From: Macrostomum hystrix
Taxonomy: Eukaryota; Platyhelminthes; Macrostomidae
Direction: 5' to 3'
DNA length: 64,000 bases
Assembly: GCA_950097015.1 (NCBI GenBank)
Contig: CATNEN010000001.1
Location: 23,267,501 to 23,331,500 of the forward strand
In this document: positions 47,290 to 60,029 of the stretch, one piece after another
Layout of the letters: each line of letters opens with the position of its first letter
Numbering within the stretch: the first letter of the stretch is position 1
Program-made: the position numbers and the translations under genes
Notes under the pieces: model-generated
What the model was told of the DNA's origin: nothing
What the model saw: only the letters and a program-made list of their open reading frames with translations
Database searches by the model: none

Positions 47290-48450
47290 GCATTATACCA
47301 CAGAATTAAATAGCAGGAATGAGAGCACAAGTAAGATTGTGAAGTGAAAGCACAAACATAAGGAACCGAAAACTCACCTGTGCAGTTCCTAAACTTTGCG
47401 ACTCAACAATACTGGTGCCAGCAGAAGGACCCTGGCCTCTAACATCTGCAGCAGGCGTCTCCTGGTTTGCCACTGCGTCTGCGACATACGTTGAGTTTAC
47501 GCTATTGGAGTCATCGTCCTGTGACTCCCATACATAAGCACTTGAAGGGCGCAGACAGAGCCGTTTGTAACGTTGCTGCTGTGATTGCATGCTGCAACGA
47601 ATGATTGGTCGATCAATAAAAATAAGTAAGCATTTAAAAGATGTTGCTACAAAATAATTTACTATCACTACTGCGAATCTAATTATTAAAATATCTACAT
47701 AAAATGAGTTTTTACAACAAAAATAGCATCGGCGGCTTTTGGATAGTTTTTCCAACAAATATTGGCACAAACTACTTTGTAATTAATTGACGAAATTTAG
47801 AAAAATGAATATAGTGAGTCAGTGACCTCAGTTTGGCAGTTAAGCGACAAAGCGATCGCAAAATGTTTAAGGTCAGGACAATTGACAAAAAATCGACAAG
47901 CAGTGGTGCAACCATGATTTTTCGAATAGGCCGGAGAGGGGCGGACCAAAGGTAAATACGAGTAAATCATCCTGGACGAGTGGCGGATGTGATAGGGCCG
48001 TTTTGATAAAAAATTCGCTCGGTCCCCCTTACAATATTTTGGATCCTCACGCGGAAGGGGGGTGGCCGCCCCCTGGTTGCGCCAGTGTTGCTAAGTTGAC
48101 TGAAACAAACCGTGATGATCAACAAACAGTTATTATCAATTTAGAGTAAGCGGAAGATTTTTTCTCGACAAAAAGCTTGACAGTCCTTCAAATCAGCCGT
48201 CAGCAGTGTTTCCTTCGTCGGCTGACATCTTTTTCTTCTTATTCGATCTTCGGTCGCGGGAGGCTTGGTTTAGAGAAGCTCGTACCTGAGCCCACACGCT
48301 TGATGTTCCGAATCGCGTACGAAGAGCAGCTGATAAAGTAGTCAGGTTTATAGGACAAATAAGCTTTTATAAAATATATATTGTTTATTGAAATTCTATA
48401 TTTAAATATTTATACAACATAACTCATAGCAAGGAAAGAAACATGAAAAA
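47290..48450. other. No gene recognised
   Basis: A Ser/Gln-rich minus-strand reading near 47380-47580 could be an upstream exon of the CACTA-like gene. A GC-rich patch (47925-48095) with GGCCGGAGAGGGGCGGAC and GTGGCCGCCCCCTGGTTG looks like part of a dispersed repeat. Confidence 0.3.
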
Positions 48451-48454
48451 TCTA

Positions 48455-49004
48455 TCAAAAACAACTGACACGCTCGTATTTATATTTGATCTGCACAATC
48501 AACTCGCCAGGGGCACTAGACACACCTTCTACAAGAGGACTCTGCTCGAATCGATTTTGGGCGACATAGTCTCGTCCCATGAGGCGATCAACGAGAGCCA
48601 AGGCAAACAATGTGCATGTTGTACTGGTTAACTCGTGGATGCTGAACTCTCGGCCAAGATAATCGGTAAGAAGCTGAAATTGTTTACACAATTTTAAAAA
48701 AAAGCTGAGTGTAAAAAAACTATAGTATGCCAAAGAATTACCATTTCATCTCCAGTACCCTGTACCGGTCGAGTACCCTTTCGCGAAGATCTACAAGAAT
48801 AATTTTGATTTGCTGGAGCAAACGAATCATGGCATCGGCCTGGGAACTTGTCATTAGATTGCTGCCTGTTTGCTGCCTTGAATGAGGCGTTTCAGAACAT
48901 GCCGACAGTCTTGCCGTAGCAGGTTGGCAGGAGGCCAAATTTGGTGTAGTTGGGACGTCGTCAATAACAATTGATCGTTTAGCTGTTGTACTAGAGTGGT
49001 CCAT
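48455..49004 (-). CDS. Ancillary transposon protein (LLQQIK family, possible BEN-like end)
   Basis: The upstream exon (49004 to about 48760) holds SSQADAMIRLLQQIKIILVD, matching the fragment at 5990-6340. The downstream exon (48673-48455, acceptor AATTTCAG) encodes LLTDYLGREFSIHELTSTTC and TLFALALVDRLMG. A GG|GTACTG donor inside VLDRYRV keeps phase 0, as in the other copy; the GG|GTAATT-type donor a little further on does not. The second exon loosely resembles a BEN domain in its helical pattern, but that is weak. It sits downstream of the third transposase relic on the same strand, so it may be a second protein of that subfamily. Confidence 0.4.
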
Positions 49005-49288
49005 ACTAGCACGATCAGCAGAAGAAACGACGGCCAGCTTTGCAACCTCTCGATCGAAGTGCGCTGTCTCTGGAAATATTTATACAAATTCATACAGAAA
49101 TGAAACAGTAATATTATTTGCTACTGCTTAAACAAAATACAGATGAATCAACATACAAGTTAAAGCTACAGCGCTAGAAGCTTCACTCGAAGCAGAAGCC
49201 TGTTCAGAGACGTTGAAATCGATGGCGCCTAAGTTAATAAAGTAGAGTCAAATATATTTTAATACATGCTTAAATTTTATGTACAAAA

Positions 49289-49744
49289 CTATGCCAACAT
49301 GTTACATCCACCAAAATACTTACCTAAAGTTTTCCTTGCAATAGCTGACGCACTTAACTCTGCATCAGGATTGAAAGATGGATCAGCTTCTTCATCATCA
49401 GCCTCCAAACTTGAATCGGACTTGTCAGCGTCCAACTCATGATCTTGATATTTGATGGAAGCATCAGTTAATTTCAAAACAAAATCGATCAATTCCTTTT
49501 CAATATGTAAAATTCACTTACAGTCATTCTGGGCTTTATCAGCTAGCTCCATGGCATCTTCTGTGTCAAAGTTCTCACCATTCTTCGGAAAAGTAGAGAT
49601 GATTGACTCAAGAGCCTCTGCAAACCTTTCAATGTTGCCTTTTAGTTTGTCTTTCACAAGAACAGTACACAGTACCTTGTGTCCATTTTCTGAGATGAAA
49701 AAGGTAGATCCCTGAAATGTTTTTAATAAATACCTAGATAACAT
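49289..49744 (-). CDS. Hypothetical exons, acidic protein
   Basis: After a TTTCAG acceptor near 49714, an open segment encodes GSTFFISENGHKVLCTVLV and NIERFAEALESIIS and ends at GTAAGT (about 49523). A second segment (about 49500-49324) encodes ELIDFVLKLTDASIKYQ and an acidic LEADDEEADPS stretch and ends at a GTAAGT donor (about 49323). The gap between the two segments is only about 26 bp, too short for a normal intron here, so the model is uncertain. No family is recognised. Confidence 0.3.
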
Positions 49745-49976
49745 TAGTCATATATATATTTACAAAATATACCTAAGTTTATATGTATGCTAAAAAATTT
49801 TATATGTGCATCCAATATTATTCTAACACTATGTACAAACTTTAAAATATTTATGTAGGAGCACTTACCTTTTTCCAATTCGCTCATCATCTGGCTCGAA
49901 TGTGCTGCAGCTGGTCGAATCATCGTCATCGTCCAAAAAGGTTTCGATGTCAGGCAGGCAATTCCAGTTGGAAACG

Positions 49977-51784
49977 TTATCCACGAGCAGTTTCCGTGTT
50001 ACAGGAACTGAATGCTTGGAGCCAAACAATGCGATAATTTGCTTCGCTACGGCCACGAAGTCTTGATATCTCTCTCGCTACATCAAGTAGACAAAACAAC
50101 GAATCCAAAAAAGACGAAATCTTGGACTCTGTGAATTCTGTGCCTGAGCGAAGATTTCTGCATACTGCGCCTATAATGTGGTTCGAGCAAAGAGAAGGGA
50201 TTGTTGACAAGCGTCCGGCTGCACCTTTGTCAACTATGTCAAATTGGAGCCGTAGAACGTCGGAAATGGGCATTTGAGTGAACAAAAGGCAGACACTGTG
50301 AATCATCGCCCATGAAAAATCCGTCACAACCATTCCGACTGGACTGACTGAGCGATTGTGTAGTCGACTCAATGAGAAATAAAAGCTCGACAAAACAGCT
50401 ACAATGCTGTCCGTTTTGTGAGAAGAAAGTAGGGCATCTGAAATATTTAGAGGCTTCAGCTCAAACCTGCTCTCTAGTGTTATGCTGTATAGCAGGACCA
50501 TTTCAGGACTGTATTAAATTTTCTGGATGATACTACCAGTTGCGTCTAAATGAAGCACTAGACTGCATGTAGGAGAGCAACTCTTAAGCAAGAAGCGCAA
50601 CTGATTTTCACAAAACATGTACACATGAAACGGACTAGCTTCAATTGATTGAATATAGCCCTGCAGCGTCAGATTTGGTGTTGCTAACTCTAGGGCACTT
50701 TTTGGTACAGCAGCTCAGTAATGATGTTAAAGCTGACCTTTTCAGCTGAGGCAGCCAAGTGACGCAGTCGAGTATGTCTATTTTTTGTTCCGACCGTGTT
50801 ATAATTGTTGGAGTCTGTCACTTCCTGTGCGGCGTTAACAAGACTAGCGTAGAAAAGACTCCTTCCAGGTAGCAGCCTAAATCCAGTTGATTGATCACTT
50901 TCACATCTAAGCCGATATACGCTTTCTCTTGTTTCTTCAGCAGTGCTGCGGCGACATCTCGGAAGGAAGTGGCACTCTTCACCTCTGAAGAAAATTTTAA
51001 CAAGTCGATGAGACTCAGTCGCGAGTGCTTGCTCTTTGGAGACAGTTACGATGTACTCCTTGCAATTATTTTGCTGACACTTCAGTTGCTGCTCTAGCCA
51101 AATAGGAGAACTTCCTGATGGTGAAAAAAACTGCCGTTTTTTTAATACAAATACACAGGCAGAGTGACGCTCTAGCGTGTCCAGAATTTAAGTTCGCTAT
51201 TTTTTAGCTAGAGACGTGTCGAATTTTCTTGTTTTCATGCCTTGTGAAATTATTTCTCTCCAAAGCTCATCATGGACGCAAAACTCGATGAGCTGCGCAA
51301 AGTGCATGCACGACCCTGAGTTTCGATGGTCTCCTGCAGGACGATGACGATGTTCTGCACTGTTGCGTCCAGGATCGTTCGCATTAGAATTTTCTGTAAA
51401 TGGCGATTCGCAGCTTTCATTAGCTGCTATTGATAGTGACTCTGGTGTCTCAGACTCAGTTAGTGAGTCTGTATCCTCATTTGACATTTTTTATTCTTGT
51501 TCATCAGCGGTTGAGTTTCCTGACTCTGAATCAGCTGAACTGTCTGGCCTAATTGGAGACGGTGCTCCAGCGTTAGATTTAGTTGAAGGTTTGCCAGTGA
51601 TGGAGTCATTTAGTGGGTTTGAATCATCATCCGACACTATGGCTTCGTGTTCATGAATGGTTGAGTTCCCTGGCTCTGAGTTCCCTGAAGCAGCAGCATC
51701 ATCTGAACTGCCTGGCCAAATTGGAGGCGGTAATCCAACTGATTGTGCTGTACTATTCGTAGCTTTTGATGTTTTACTTTCCAA
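49977..51784 (-). pseudogene. Third MULE-family transposase, decayed and divergent
   Basis: The N-terminal part (51784-51197) is Ser/Asp/Glu-rich with an internal duplication (PPIWPGSSDD and PSPIRPDSSAD) and one in-frame TAA (51491). Further down come LEQQLKCQQNNCKEYIVTV (zinc-finger-like), then LHLDATGSIIQKI followed by TAA, then VGMVVTDFSWAMIHSVCLLF and CSNHIIGAVCRNL. These align with D319 and D394 of the intact enzyme, so the first two catalytic acids remain (DATG, TDF). Several stops and frame changes make it non-functional. It is a different subfamily from the 28-40 kb element, with low sequence identity but the same motif order. Confidence 0.65.
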
Positions 51785-54700
51785 TCTATGAAACTGCTCT
51801 TGGAGGCGCTTCCTGTTTTTTGCCGTATTAACTATTTTGAGCCGCTTGCACTAGCGGCCCCATGACCTGCCAGGATCCCGCCAGCTGTCTTTGCGGGTCG
51901 GAAGCTGATTTTTGCTTAAGGAGTTCAAGAGGCGCTGGAAGTTCTCCTAAAGTGAGAATTAAAAAAACTACGCGTATGGGCACAATGGACTCGCCTATAA
52001 AGTTTTTTCTCATTGATAAATAAATACTCCATCTGAATAACGCATCTGAATTGAGTAATAAATCAACTCCTCTTGACAAGCGCACACCCACGCCTTCCAC
52101 TTCCTTTGATCTGTCTAATAATAAATTTTTCGTTTTCAACGTGCCTGTCTATTTTTTAAACTCATAAATCTTAATGTAACATTTTTCCTGTCATCATTTT
52201 TTATAAAGCGATAAATCACCCCCCATGATTTATGAACCACACCCCACTCCGCTCCCAACCAATCACCGTCCGGCTGGCGAAGCACGCGATCTGACTGTCT
52301 GGAATCCAGTTCAAGGTCGGGCTGATCACGCGATCACAGCGTGCGTGCGTGACTTGGGCTTTAAAGAAGCGGTTCCCTCGTTCAAGCAGACCTTCCTTCA
52401 CTTTGGTTACGTTCTCGAACTGTCGTGTTGATTCGGAACCCATTGGACCTCTCCAACATCTACTGTTCGGTCTCTGTTAGTATCTTCATATTTAGTTGTC
52501 GTCCGTCACTTGTTGGTCGTCTCCACCTTCGACCCTTCTATCCTCGGACACTGCTAGAAGAGTATTCGCGCTCGTCGTCTCGTCGCTGCTAGAGTCTGAG
52601 TCACGCCGCTGCGCAGCCCGGCCTAGCCAGCAGCCAGACACGTTGTCGCCGGTTCTGTGAGATCTCTCTCTGCACCTGTCTCTCAGTTTATTAGGAAAGT
52701 TTTTCACTGTGCCAAGTTAACTCCTCCCATCTCCTTCTCAAATTAACGCTCACTGTGTATATTTATATGTACTGAGAACTTACTAATTACGAGTTTAGGA
52801 ATCTAAATACTTTTAGCTTAACTTTAAGAATGATGACATTAGCCGATCAGAGTAGATAATATCAGAGCAACAGAACTGAAGCACATCAATTATATAGATA
52901 TGAGGAGAAGCGTGTCTAAATGCAATTACAATGTACTTTAATATTAACGCACTATGTCTAATGTAAGTCGAATGTATACTTCTATGATTTGTTGCACACG
53001 AGAATACATGGAAGCTGTGCTTTACCCTGTCTTCGCATTCCAGCATGGGCCTGATTATTATGAGTAAATAATTAATAGTTAAGAAGTTCGCTGATTGATT
53101 ACAAACGGTCACTCTTAACCTTGAGTAGGGCTCGTTGTCTTTGCTGCATCCCTAAGAATCCCCTATGCAAAAGTCCTCTCTCTTGCTGACCGATCTGCTC
53201 CCTGTCAGTGGGTTGTGCTGTCCCGAGGTGACTGGTGGCGGCCGTTGTCTAGCTGGTTCTACCTTTCACAACCTTGGCCCCTTCCGCTTGGTCCCTGAGA
53301 TCTCGGCCACTCAGTAACACCGCAAGCTACCAAGTACGATAAGAGGTGGAGTCGGTTTGAGGAGACCCCCAAATCCCTTCTATCCCTATGAGAGACAGCA
53401 CCGCCTTCGGGGTTCAAAAGCCAAGGGGCGACCTCATTATGGAGTCTGTAGCCCACTGAGAGTTCGAATCTCGCCCAAGGGAAAACAATCTCAGCCTACG
53501 AGTAGGACACTCCATAGTGCTTCAATTCAGTTTACCCAGTTGTTTACACGGATTGTAAATTTGGGTTGGTAGAGCGGCTTCCACAGTCCTTAGAGGACGT
53601 TTAAGACGCGCTATTGGCAGCTCTTATGCTATTTTCCTACTGTTTGTTCTATTCGCATTCAAACAATACTTTAGATTGACGCTTATTTTATCGTCAGCTG
53701 CATGGTTGATCCGTATTTAGAACAGGGCTACAATTTCCAGACCAGTCGAACTATCATTTCATTCCATTCAGGTTATTTATTCATTCAGGTCATGTTTTAT
53801 GTCACTTGTACTTAGGGCTCATAACCTACCTTTATTGGGATACTAATAACTTTACAAAAACTTGCAGAAGTTAATATAATAGACCGCATATAACATATGT
53901 TTGACTTTTTGTTTCTTAAAGTCTTGAGCCAGAGTTGTGCAAACGGAATTTCGCAAGCAATATGTGCTATAGCTTAAACGCATACTAATTTTATTCAAAA
54001 TCTACTCACTAAGATACTACATACAAAAATATTTATAGATATTACTAATAGTAATCACGTATAGAAGTCGTAACAATTCGAATTATGCAAAGCATTTGAT
54101 GTACAAAATATTTTTACTCATGTGATCTTGTCTAAACGAATGTGGGTTGATGATTTATATTTAAATGCATGTACATGTGCAGCAGTTATTCCAACTTATT
54201 CGATGCTTCATTTATTGGCAACCTAATTATTGACATTGATTATCAAATTGTTTATAGTTACTAGTCCCTATGTTACAGTATCTGACACCATCTGCGATAA
54301 TTTTAAATCGCCGCGCGATTTGAGTTAAAAAGTAGAAGACTTATTGTTCTGCCCAGTGAAGTCAGAAGAAAATATCAATAAGCAATTTAAGTTTTATACA
54401 CCAGTGGCTACATTTCTTCGCACAGTTATTGCATTTTAAGTAAATTAAATGGTACTAAAAAGGCAAAAGTCAACCCGATAGGCTCTGACGGTTGAAATGA
54501 TAAATTTTTCTTCTGCAAAAAAGACACTTGACTTTTGAAATGCAGTACGTCATAGAAATATACTTTCCTAATTTCCAGATTTTTGCTCAGCCTTTTCGAC
54601 TCATTATTCGGTCTTTTCGGAGAGCCATTTGGGCCTCATTGAAACGCAAACATAGCAATTTTCACATAGCGCTTATATTCAGCAGTTCAATTCTGCTCCA

Positions 54701-55900
54701 TTTAGCTAACTATTTAGATTTATTTATTCGGAAGTCAGATTAGGACAAAAAATAAACATAAAGGCCTTCTTAAAATCACTTTCAACTTCTCTCGTTTATA
54801 ACAACGTGTCGTACCTGTGGTAGCGTGGCACACACAATTGGTAAAATGACCAAGACAGGAACTAGATTCTGAGAGGATCTTTTCCGGCCTCAACACTGGT
54901 GCTTCGTCGCAGTGGAAGCAACCCGGTAGTCAGGCTCCAATTGCTAAGTTCTCTCTTACTTCCCTTTAGTCGGACTACGTCCAATCTGCCCTCGTGGACC
55001 TTATGCTTGATCGGGCGAGACACAAGGCTTCAAAATGCAGTGTACGGCCTAGATCGACAATAGACTTCTAAGATCTCTGAGGCAAGGTAAATGAATGCAA
55101 ACACAAACAGTAAGCACAAACGCAAACGGAAGAAATTTCAGTCCACACAGTGCCATCAATATAAAGAAATAGTGCTACCACGATACTAACACCATCTCAA
55201 GGATTCGTCGGACTGTGCCCTACTTATAGTAGGGGCATTTGAGCGTTGTTCTGCCAGTCTTCTTCCGAACTTAAGCGATTGCACCATGGTGTGCAATGTG
55301 ACTCAGTGCGCAGACAGAGCTGGAACGAGAGAGAGAAAGCGGAGGGGGTGGCGAGCGGAGGTGACAGTGCACGGGAAACACTAACTACCTACACCCCAGC
55401 CCTCCCACAGACCTAGGACAGCCTGACTCACGGATTGTCTGGAGGCTGCTCAGCAGTCTACAGCACATCAAACGTAAACAGTGTATTTAATTTTTTTTCG
55501 CGTATTTAAATTCACGCGCTAGCTCTGTAGCTATTTTTAGAACTGGGAAGACCACGCTTCCTCTATGACTTTGCTCGCAAGCACTCTTTTTCTCTCGTTA
55601 TTGATATTGCATTAGAGCAGCAGCAGTGTACAGTATACTGAATGTATTGTTTCGTTCGAGATCGATTGACTGACTGATAGACACTGATTGAGACAGACTC
55701 TGTCTTATGGCATTCATTCATTTAATTTAACTTTGACTGGCGGCGGCAGCGACGACAAGCAAAAAACACGGAAAGGCAATTAGAATATTTTCTAAGCTAA
55801 AGTCTACTCGATTATATTTCGCAGAGGCTAACTAATGCTATCCAGTTGTACAATTGAATATTTATCTCACCTCGAAGTGGGCACAGGCGGACGGGGGCTT
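51785..55900. other. No gene recognised
   Basis: Mixed AT-rich DNA with GC-richer islands at 52160-52730, 53200-53500 and 54800-55450. The islands look like repeat or LTR-type sequence, but I could not pair ends. A box-B-like GAGTTCGAATCTC at 53460 does not fold as a tRNA. No coding domain is seen on either strand. Confidence 0.35.
54470..54544 (-). repeat. Dispersed repeat, inverted copy of 45131-45205
   Basis: CGATAGGCTCTGACG, TTCTGCAAAAAAG and ACTTGACTTTTGAAATGCA are the reverse complement of the copy at 45.1 kb with a few differences. Confidence 0.75.
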
Positions 55901-55984
55901 CGAGCCTTCTTTCTTTCTTTCTTTTTCTACTCAGCTCGCCGGTAGCGCATCGGCGCTAATATTGGCGGGGGCCAGCGCCCCATG

Positions 55985-58343
55985 TCGCGGAGGTAGGCGA
56001 TAATCTTCCTGGCGGGGCCGGCCAGGGGGTCGTCTGTGCCGAAGATGCGGTGGCGGGCCGCGTCGCCCTTTGGGCAGTGGTACAGGACGTGGTCCGTGGT
56101 GTCCGTGGCGCCGCAGTCTTGGCAGGTGTCGTCGTCCTGCAGGCCTAATCGTTGTCGCGTTGCGCCACAGATGGTGCTGACCCCGGCTCGGAGTTGGTTG
56201 ATCGTAGTGAACTCGAGTCTCGATCGACCAGGGTCAGTGGGGCGGAGCGGCGGTCCTAGGATCTGTTCGTCGAGTTCCTGGCGTCCGCGGCGAATGGCAG
56301 CTCGGGCTGCCGACCTGCTAATTGCGGCATTAGCTTGGTCCTGGGCTGCGGCTTCGGCGGCAAGCGGTAGCTCGTAGGGACGAGCTGTTGGGCTTAGTGC
56401 TGCAACAGCCGGTGATGAGGCGGGCGCAGATATTTTGCTGACGCTCCACGCTCTGCCGTGTGCTGGGAGAGGCGCCGGTGACCCAGATGGCGCTGCCGTG
56501 GTCGGCGCAGGCGCGGATGGTGGCGGTGTAGATCGTCCTCAGAGTTCGGGCGTCGGCCCCGTTGCTGCGGTGCGCGATGGCCGCTAGTGCTCGGCGGCGC
56601 TGGGCCATTCGCTGCCGGATCTCTGCGCCGTGCTTGCTGAAGGTCAGCTGTCCGTCGAAGGTCACTCCCAGGAGGCGCGGGTGCGGGTTGAAAGCAAGTT
56701 CGTTGCCATCGATGGTGAGCGAAAGGCGGACTTTGCCGTTGCTCTCCGATGGGCAGAGTGTGAAGGTGGAGTATTCACACTTCTCGAGGCAGAGCAGGAC
56801 CTTCCACCTCTTGCAACACCTGACGACCGCGTCGATCGCGGAGGAATCGGTAGATCCAGAGCGTGAAGCGCGGCGGCACACCGGCGTTACGGAGTTTGAT
56901 GCAGAGGGCACGGAGCCAGACGCGGTTGTAAGCACGGCGAAAGTCGAGCAGGACAAGGGTCGAGCGGAGCGCCGGGCTGGCCTCCAGTCAGTCGAACACG
57001 GATTGGCAGACGTGAGCTAAGATTTCTTCGGTGCTCCGCCCGGTCCGGAAGCCCGCCTGTTCCGGGGCGAGGATGCCGTTGCGCTCAAGCCAGCAGCTGA
57101 GGCGTTGTTGAATCATCCGCTCGGCGGTCTTGGCCACGCAGCTGGTCAACGCGATGGGGCGGTACGACGTGGGCGACGAGAGGTCTTTGCCCTTCTTGGG
57201 GATGGGCACGATGATGGCGCGCTTCCAGCCGGTCGGGATCGGGGCGCCATTCCACACAGCGTTAACGATCGCAAGGACGCGCTGTTCTGCCGCCGGGGGG
57301 AGCTGCTTGAGCATCTCGTTGCAAATGTCATCCGGCCCGGCGCTCTTCCCAGATTTGAGGCGCCTGATCGCAGCGCGGAGCTCGACGATGGAGAAATCGT
57401 TCTCGGCATCGTTGTGGCCGGCCGTCCTGCGGCAGGAGCGGAGGTACGCGTTGGCTTCTCTGCGGGTAGGAGTGTCGTCCGTGCTCTTTTTAAGGCGGGA
57501 CTCAGCGGCGTAGATGCCGGCGAAGAGATTGGCCTTTTGGCGGTCGCTCACGGCCGTGTGCTGGTGCCCACGCTCAGTCGTGAAACTGATGCAGGCGCTG
57601 GAGCGGGCCGCCGGGGCGTCGCCACGCAGGGACCGGGCAAGTTTGAACAGATCGGAGTTGATGGTAAGACTCTCGCAGGTACGGCTCCAGTGATCGCGTT
57701 TGGCGTTGGACACCGTGGACCGGAAGTCCCTCCGGGCCCGGTTCAGATCCGCGACGTTGGTCTCGGATGGTGCAAGCTCGGTCCTGAGGCGGGCCTCTTG
57801 GCAGGATTTAAGAGCGGCGTCACAAGCTGCGTTCCAGAAGGATTTCTCTTTGCCCTTGCGGGATCCTCTGGTAATGGAGTCGGCAGCGGCCTTGAGGATG
57901 TCTTTGCAGAGGGATCTGTAGGCGCGATCGGAGTGGCGGACGCCGCCGTCAGTAGGTTCTCTCGCCGCGTTGAGGCTAGCCTTGAACAGGGTCCAGTCCG
58001 CCTTCTTGAAGGACCATTGGGTGTGGCACGGGCCTGGGCTCAGTTTTTCGGCTTGAATAGCGAAAATAATAGGTAGATGGTCGGATCCGAGGTCGGCGTC
58101 GACCTTCCAGGAATTGCACGCGGTCTGGCGCAGGGCCCCCCTAGCCCAGGTCGTGTCGGGCGCGGACTTGCCGCCTGTGGCCGGGTTGATCCTGGTGCTG
58201 AATCCTGGACGGTTGCAGAGCTGGAGCTGGCGGTCGGCGGCCCAGAGCTCCAGGGCCACGCCGCGAGCGTCCTCGGTGCAGTCAGTGTCCCAGCTGCTGT
58301 GCGCGTTGAAATCGCCATCGCGGTTATCATTTACACATTCCAC
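55985..58343 (-). pseudogene. I/Ingi-type retrotransposon, 5'-truncated and internally deleted
   Basis: On the minus strand: the second half of the endonuclease (GDFNAHSSWD, LGSDHLPIIF), the RT N-terminal half (IIVPIPKKGKDLSSPTSYRP, QAGFRTGRSTEEI, LLDFRRAYNRVW), then a jump to the post-catalytic part (RCCKRWKVLLCLEKCEYSTF), the connection (RTIYTATIRACADHGSAIW) and finally the finger CQDCGATDTTDHVLYHC. Roughly 90 codons with the catalytic YADD motif and all of RNase H are missing compared with 13341-17897. A stop also lies at SVFD. The 5' truncation falls near 58320 and a (GAAA)n tail ends it near 55920. It belongs to the same clade as the 13-18 kb element but to another family. Confidence 0.85.
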
Positions 58344-60029
58344 AAATGAGAATCACCGTCTTCATTAATCATCTGCAACTGAATCAATCGTGCCATTTCT
58401 TCTGTGTGGCCGAAACTTCCAAAGCGCGTTGTTTTTCTATCTTCTATCTTCTATTATTGATATACTGTGTGAAAAATGGCAATAATTGAGCTATCGAGGC
58501 GCCACCTACTGTATAGGCAATCAGATAGTAGCTCGTGCGATAATGCTTTTTTCCTCCATCCCGCCAGTTCCTGACTCTTACAATGCAGTCAAATCAATTG
58601 TTTCCAAATTCATGTTGGATGAAAGGCCTGTCTAAAGCAAGCTCTGAAAACAACTAGCTACTCAATACCTACTCAAAAACAGCTACTCAATTTTTCTTGG
58701 GAAAGTAGCATGTGGAAATATCCTATTATAATTTGGATAGGTTTGGTAAAATGTTCCTGTAATAAAATGAATGTCCTAGCTGGAGCGTGAGGTATTTAAA
58801 GCTAGCGACTATTCACTATTCACCGGGGTCGGTGTCCTACCAATCGTTTCAATAGCAGCAGGGAATCTGGAATTAAATAGCGTTAGAAACTGTTAGCGAG
58901 CGAAGCGGAATAGATAAGCGATGAGACCCGAGTGTCCTCCGGCCCGGCGAAACTCCCAATGAAAAAGAATAACACAGTATGAACGCGAAGACTCGAATAA
59001 TTTGATTAGGAGTGAGTTAATTGGCTGTGACTAAGATTCCAGATACGAATAGGAATTACTTTGAATATCGTTTACTTGACTTAAAAGTTATACTGACAGA
59101 ATAGATGTTCACACGGAAATAAATTATAGCGCGCTCACAGTGAGAAGCAAGTCTGGTCTAACAATTTGGATATAACAATTTTTTACTTAACTGGCCTACA
59201 TCCGCGCCCTACTCTTCCCGAGAGGCTCCGGTTGTCTCTGCTTTCAGCGCTGCCCCGACAGATCCTATCGGTTGGCACTCCTTCTGCCTGACGGCGGAGT
59301 CTCCGAAGAGAGCACGTACTGACTTCGACAACAAGCGCCTATCTAGACCACCCTTGTCAGCGGCGCACTCTCAAGACGCGTAGCGCCGAAAGCTACCTAA
59401 CTGAACAAGCGGAGTGTGGTCGGGCGGGGAGGGACAAAACAAGTGGACTAGTTGCACGTGCTTCTCACAGTGTGAGGCGAATTGCAGAGAAAGATAATTT
59501 GCACGTGCTTCTCACAGTGTGAGGCGAATTGCGAAGAAAAAGAGAATAATTTGGACTACAAAAACACGCTTCGTTATATAGAGTCATTTTAACCCCAAAT
59601 TAGGTCGATCGGCGAGGTGGATGCCTGGCTGTAGCTTGAGCCAAGGCGACAAATCGCAGTAGACTTGCGACCGCCATTCTGAGCCCCGGGGTCGTTTCTT
59701 GCCGAGGGTAGACAGGTAGTGAGGCCGGGTCGCTCGCTGATTGGCCGGGACCGTAGCCCAGGGGTAGCGCTCGCGGGGTGGTGGGCGTCCGTTCCCCCAG
59801 CTGGTCCGGCCCGGCTTGGCGTGGGTGAACTCTTAGCAAAAACACGTCTAAAAATAAGTACTGAATAATAACACGGGCAAACAAGCTGACACCACATTCC
59901 AATTAAGCATTCTTCAAAATACACATTGTGTCATATTGTCCGCTTCAGGTCATCTTCATTCCCCACCTAAAAAGTCGTGTCATTTTGTCCGACCGTGTCA
60001 TATTGTCCAGTTCGTGTCATTCAGTGCTC
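58344..60029. other. No gene recognised
   Basis: It includes a 40-bp direct repeat, GCACGTGCTTCTCACAGTGT plus GAGGCGAATTGC, at about 59454 and 59500. A tRNA-like box-A stretch, TAGCCCAGGGGTAGCGC, lies at 59754 and could be a SINE head. No coding domain is seen. Confidence 0.35.

Noticed and set aside
53411-53481. tRNA gene suggested by GAGTTCGAATCTC and an A-box-like AAGCCAAGGGG
   Set aside because: The two boxes are correctly spaced, but the acceptor arms (GGTTCAA and CCAAGGG) do not pair and the T stem has a mismatch.
57105-58076. 323-codon plus-strand ORF
   Set aside because: Antisense shadow of the decayed retrotransposon, with no recognisable domain.
59747-59807. tRNA or SINE head suggested by TAGCCCAGGGGTAGCGC
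   Set aside because: A six-pair acceptor-like stem exists, but the span is only about 60 nt, with no convincing anticodon arm or box B.
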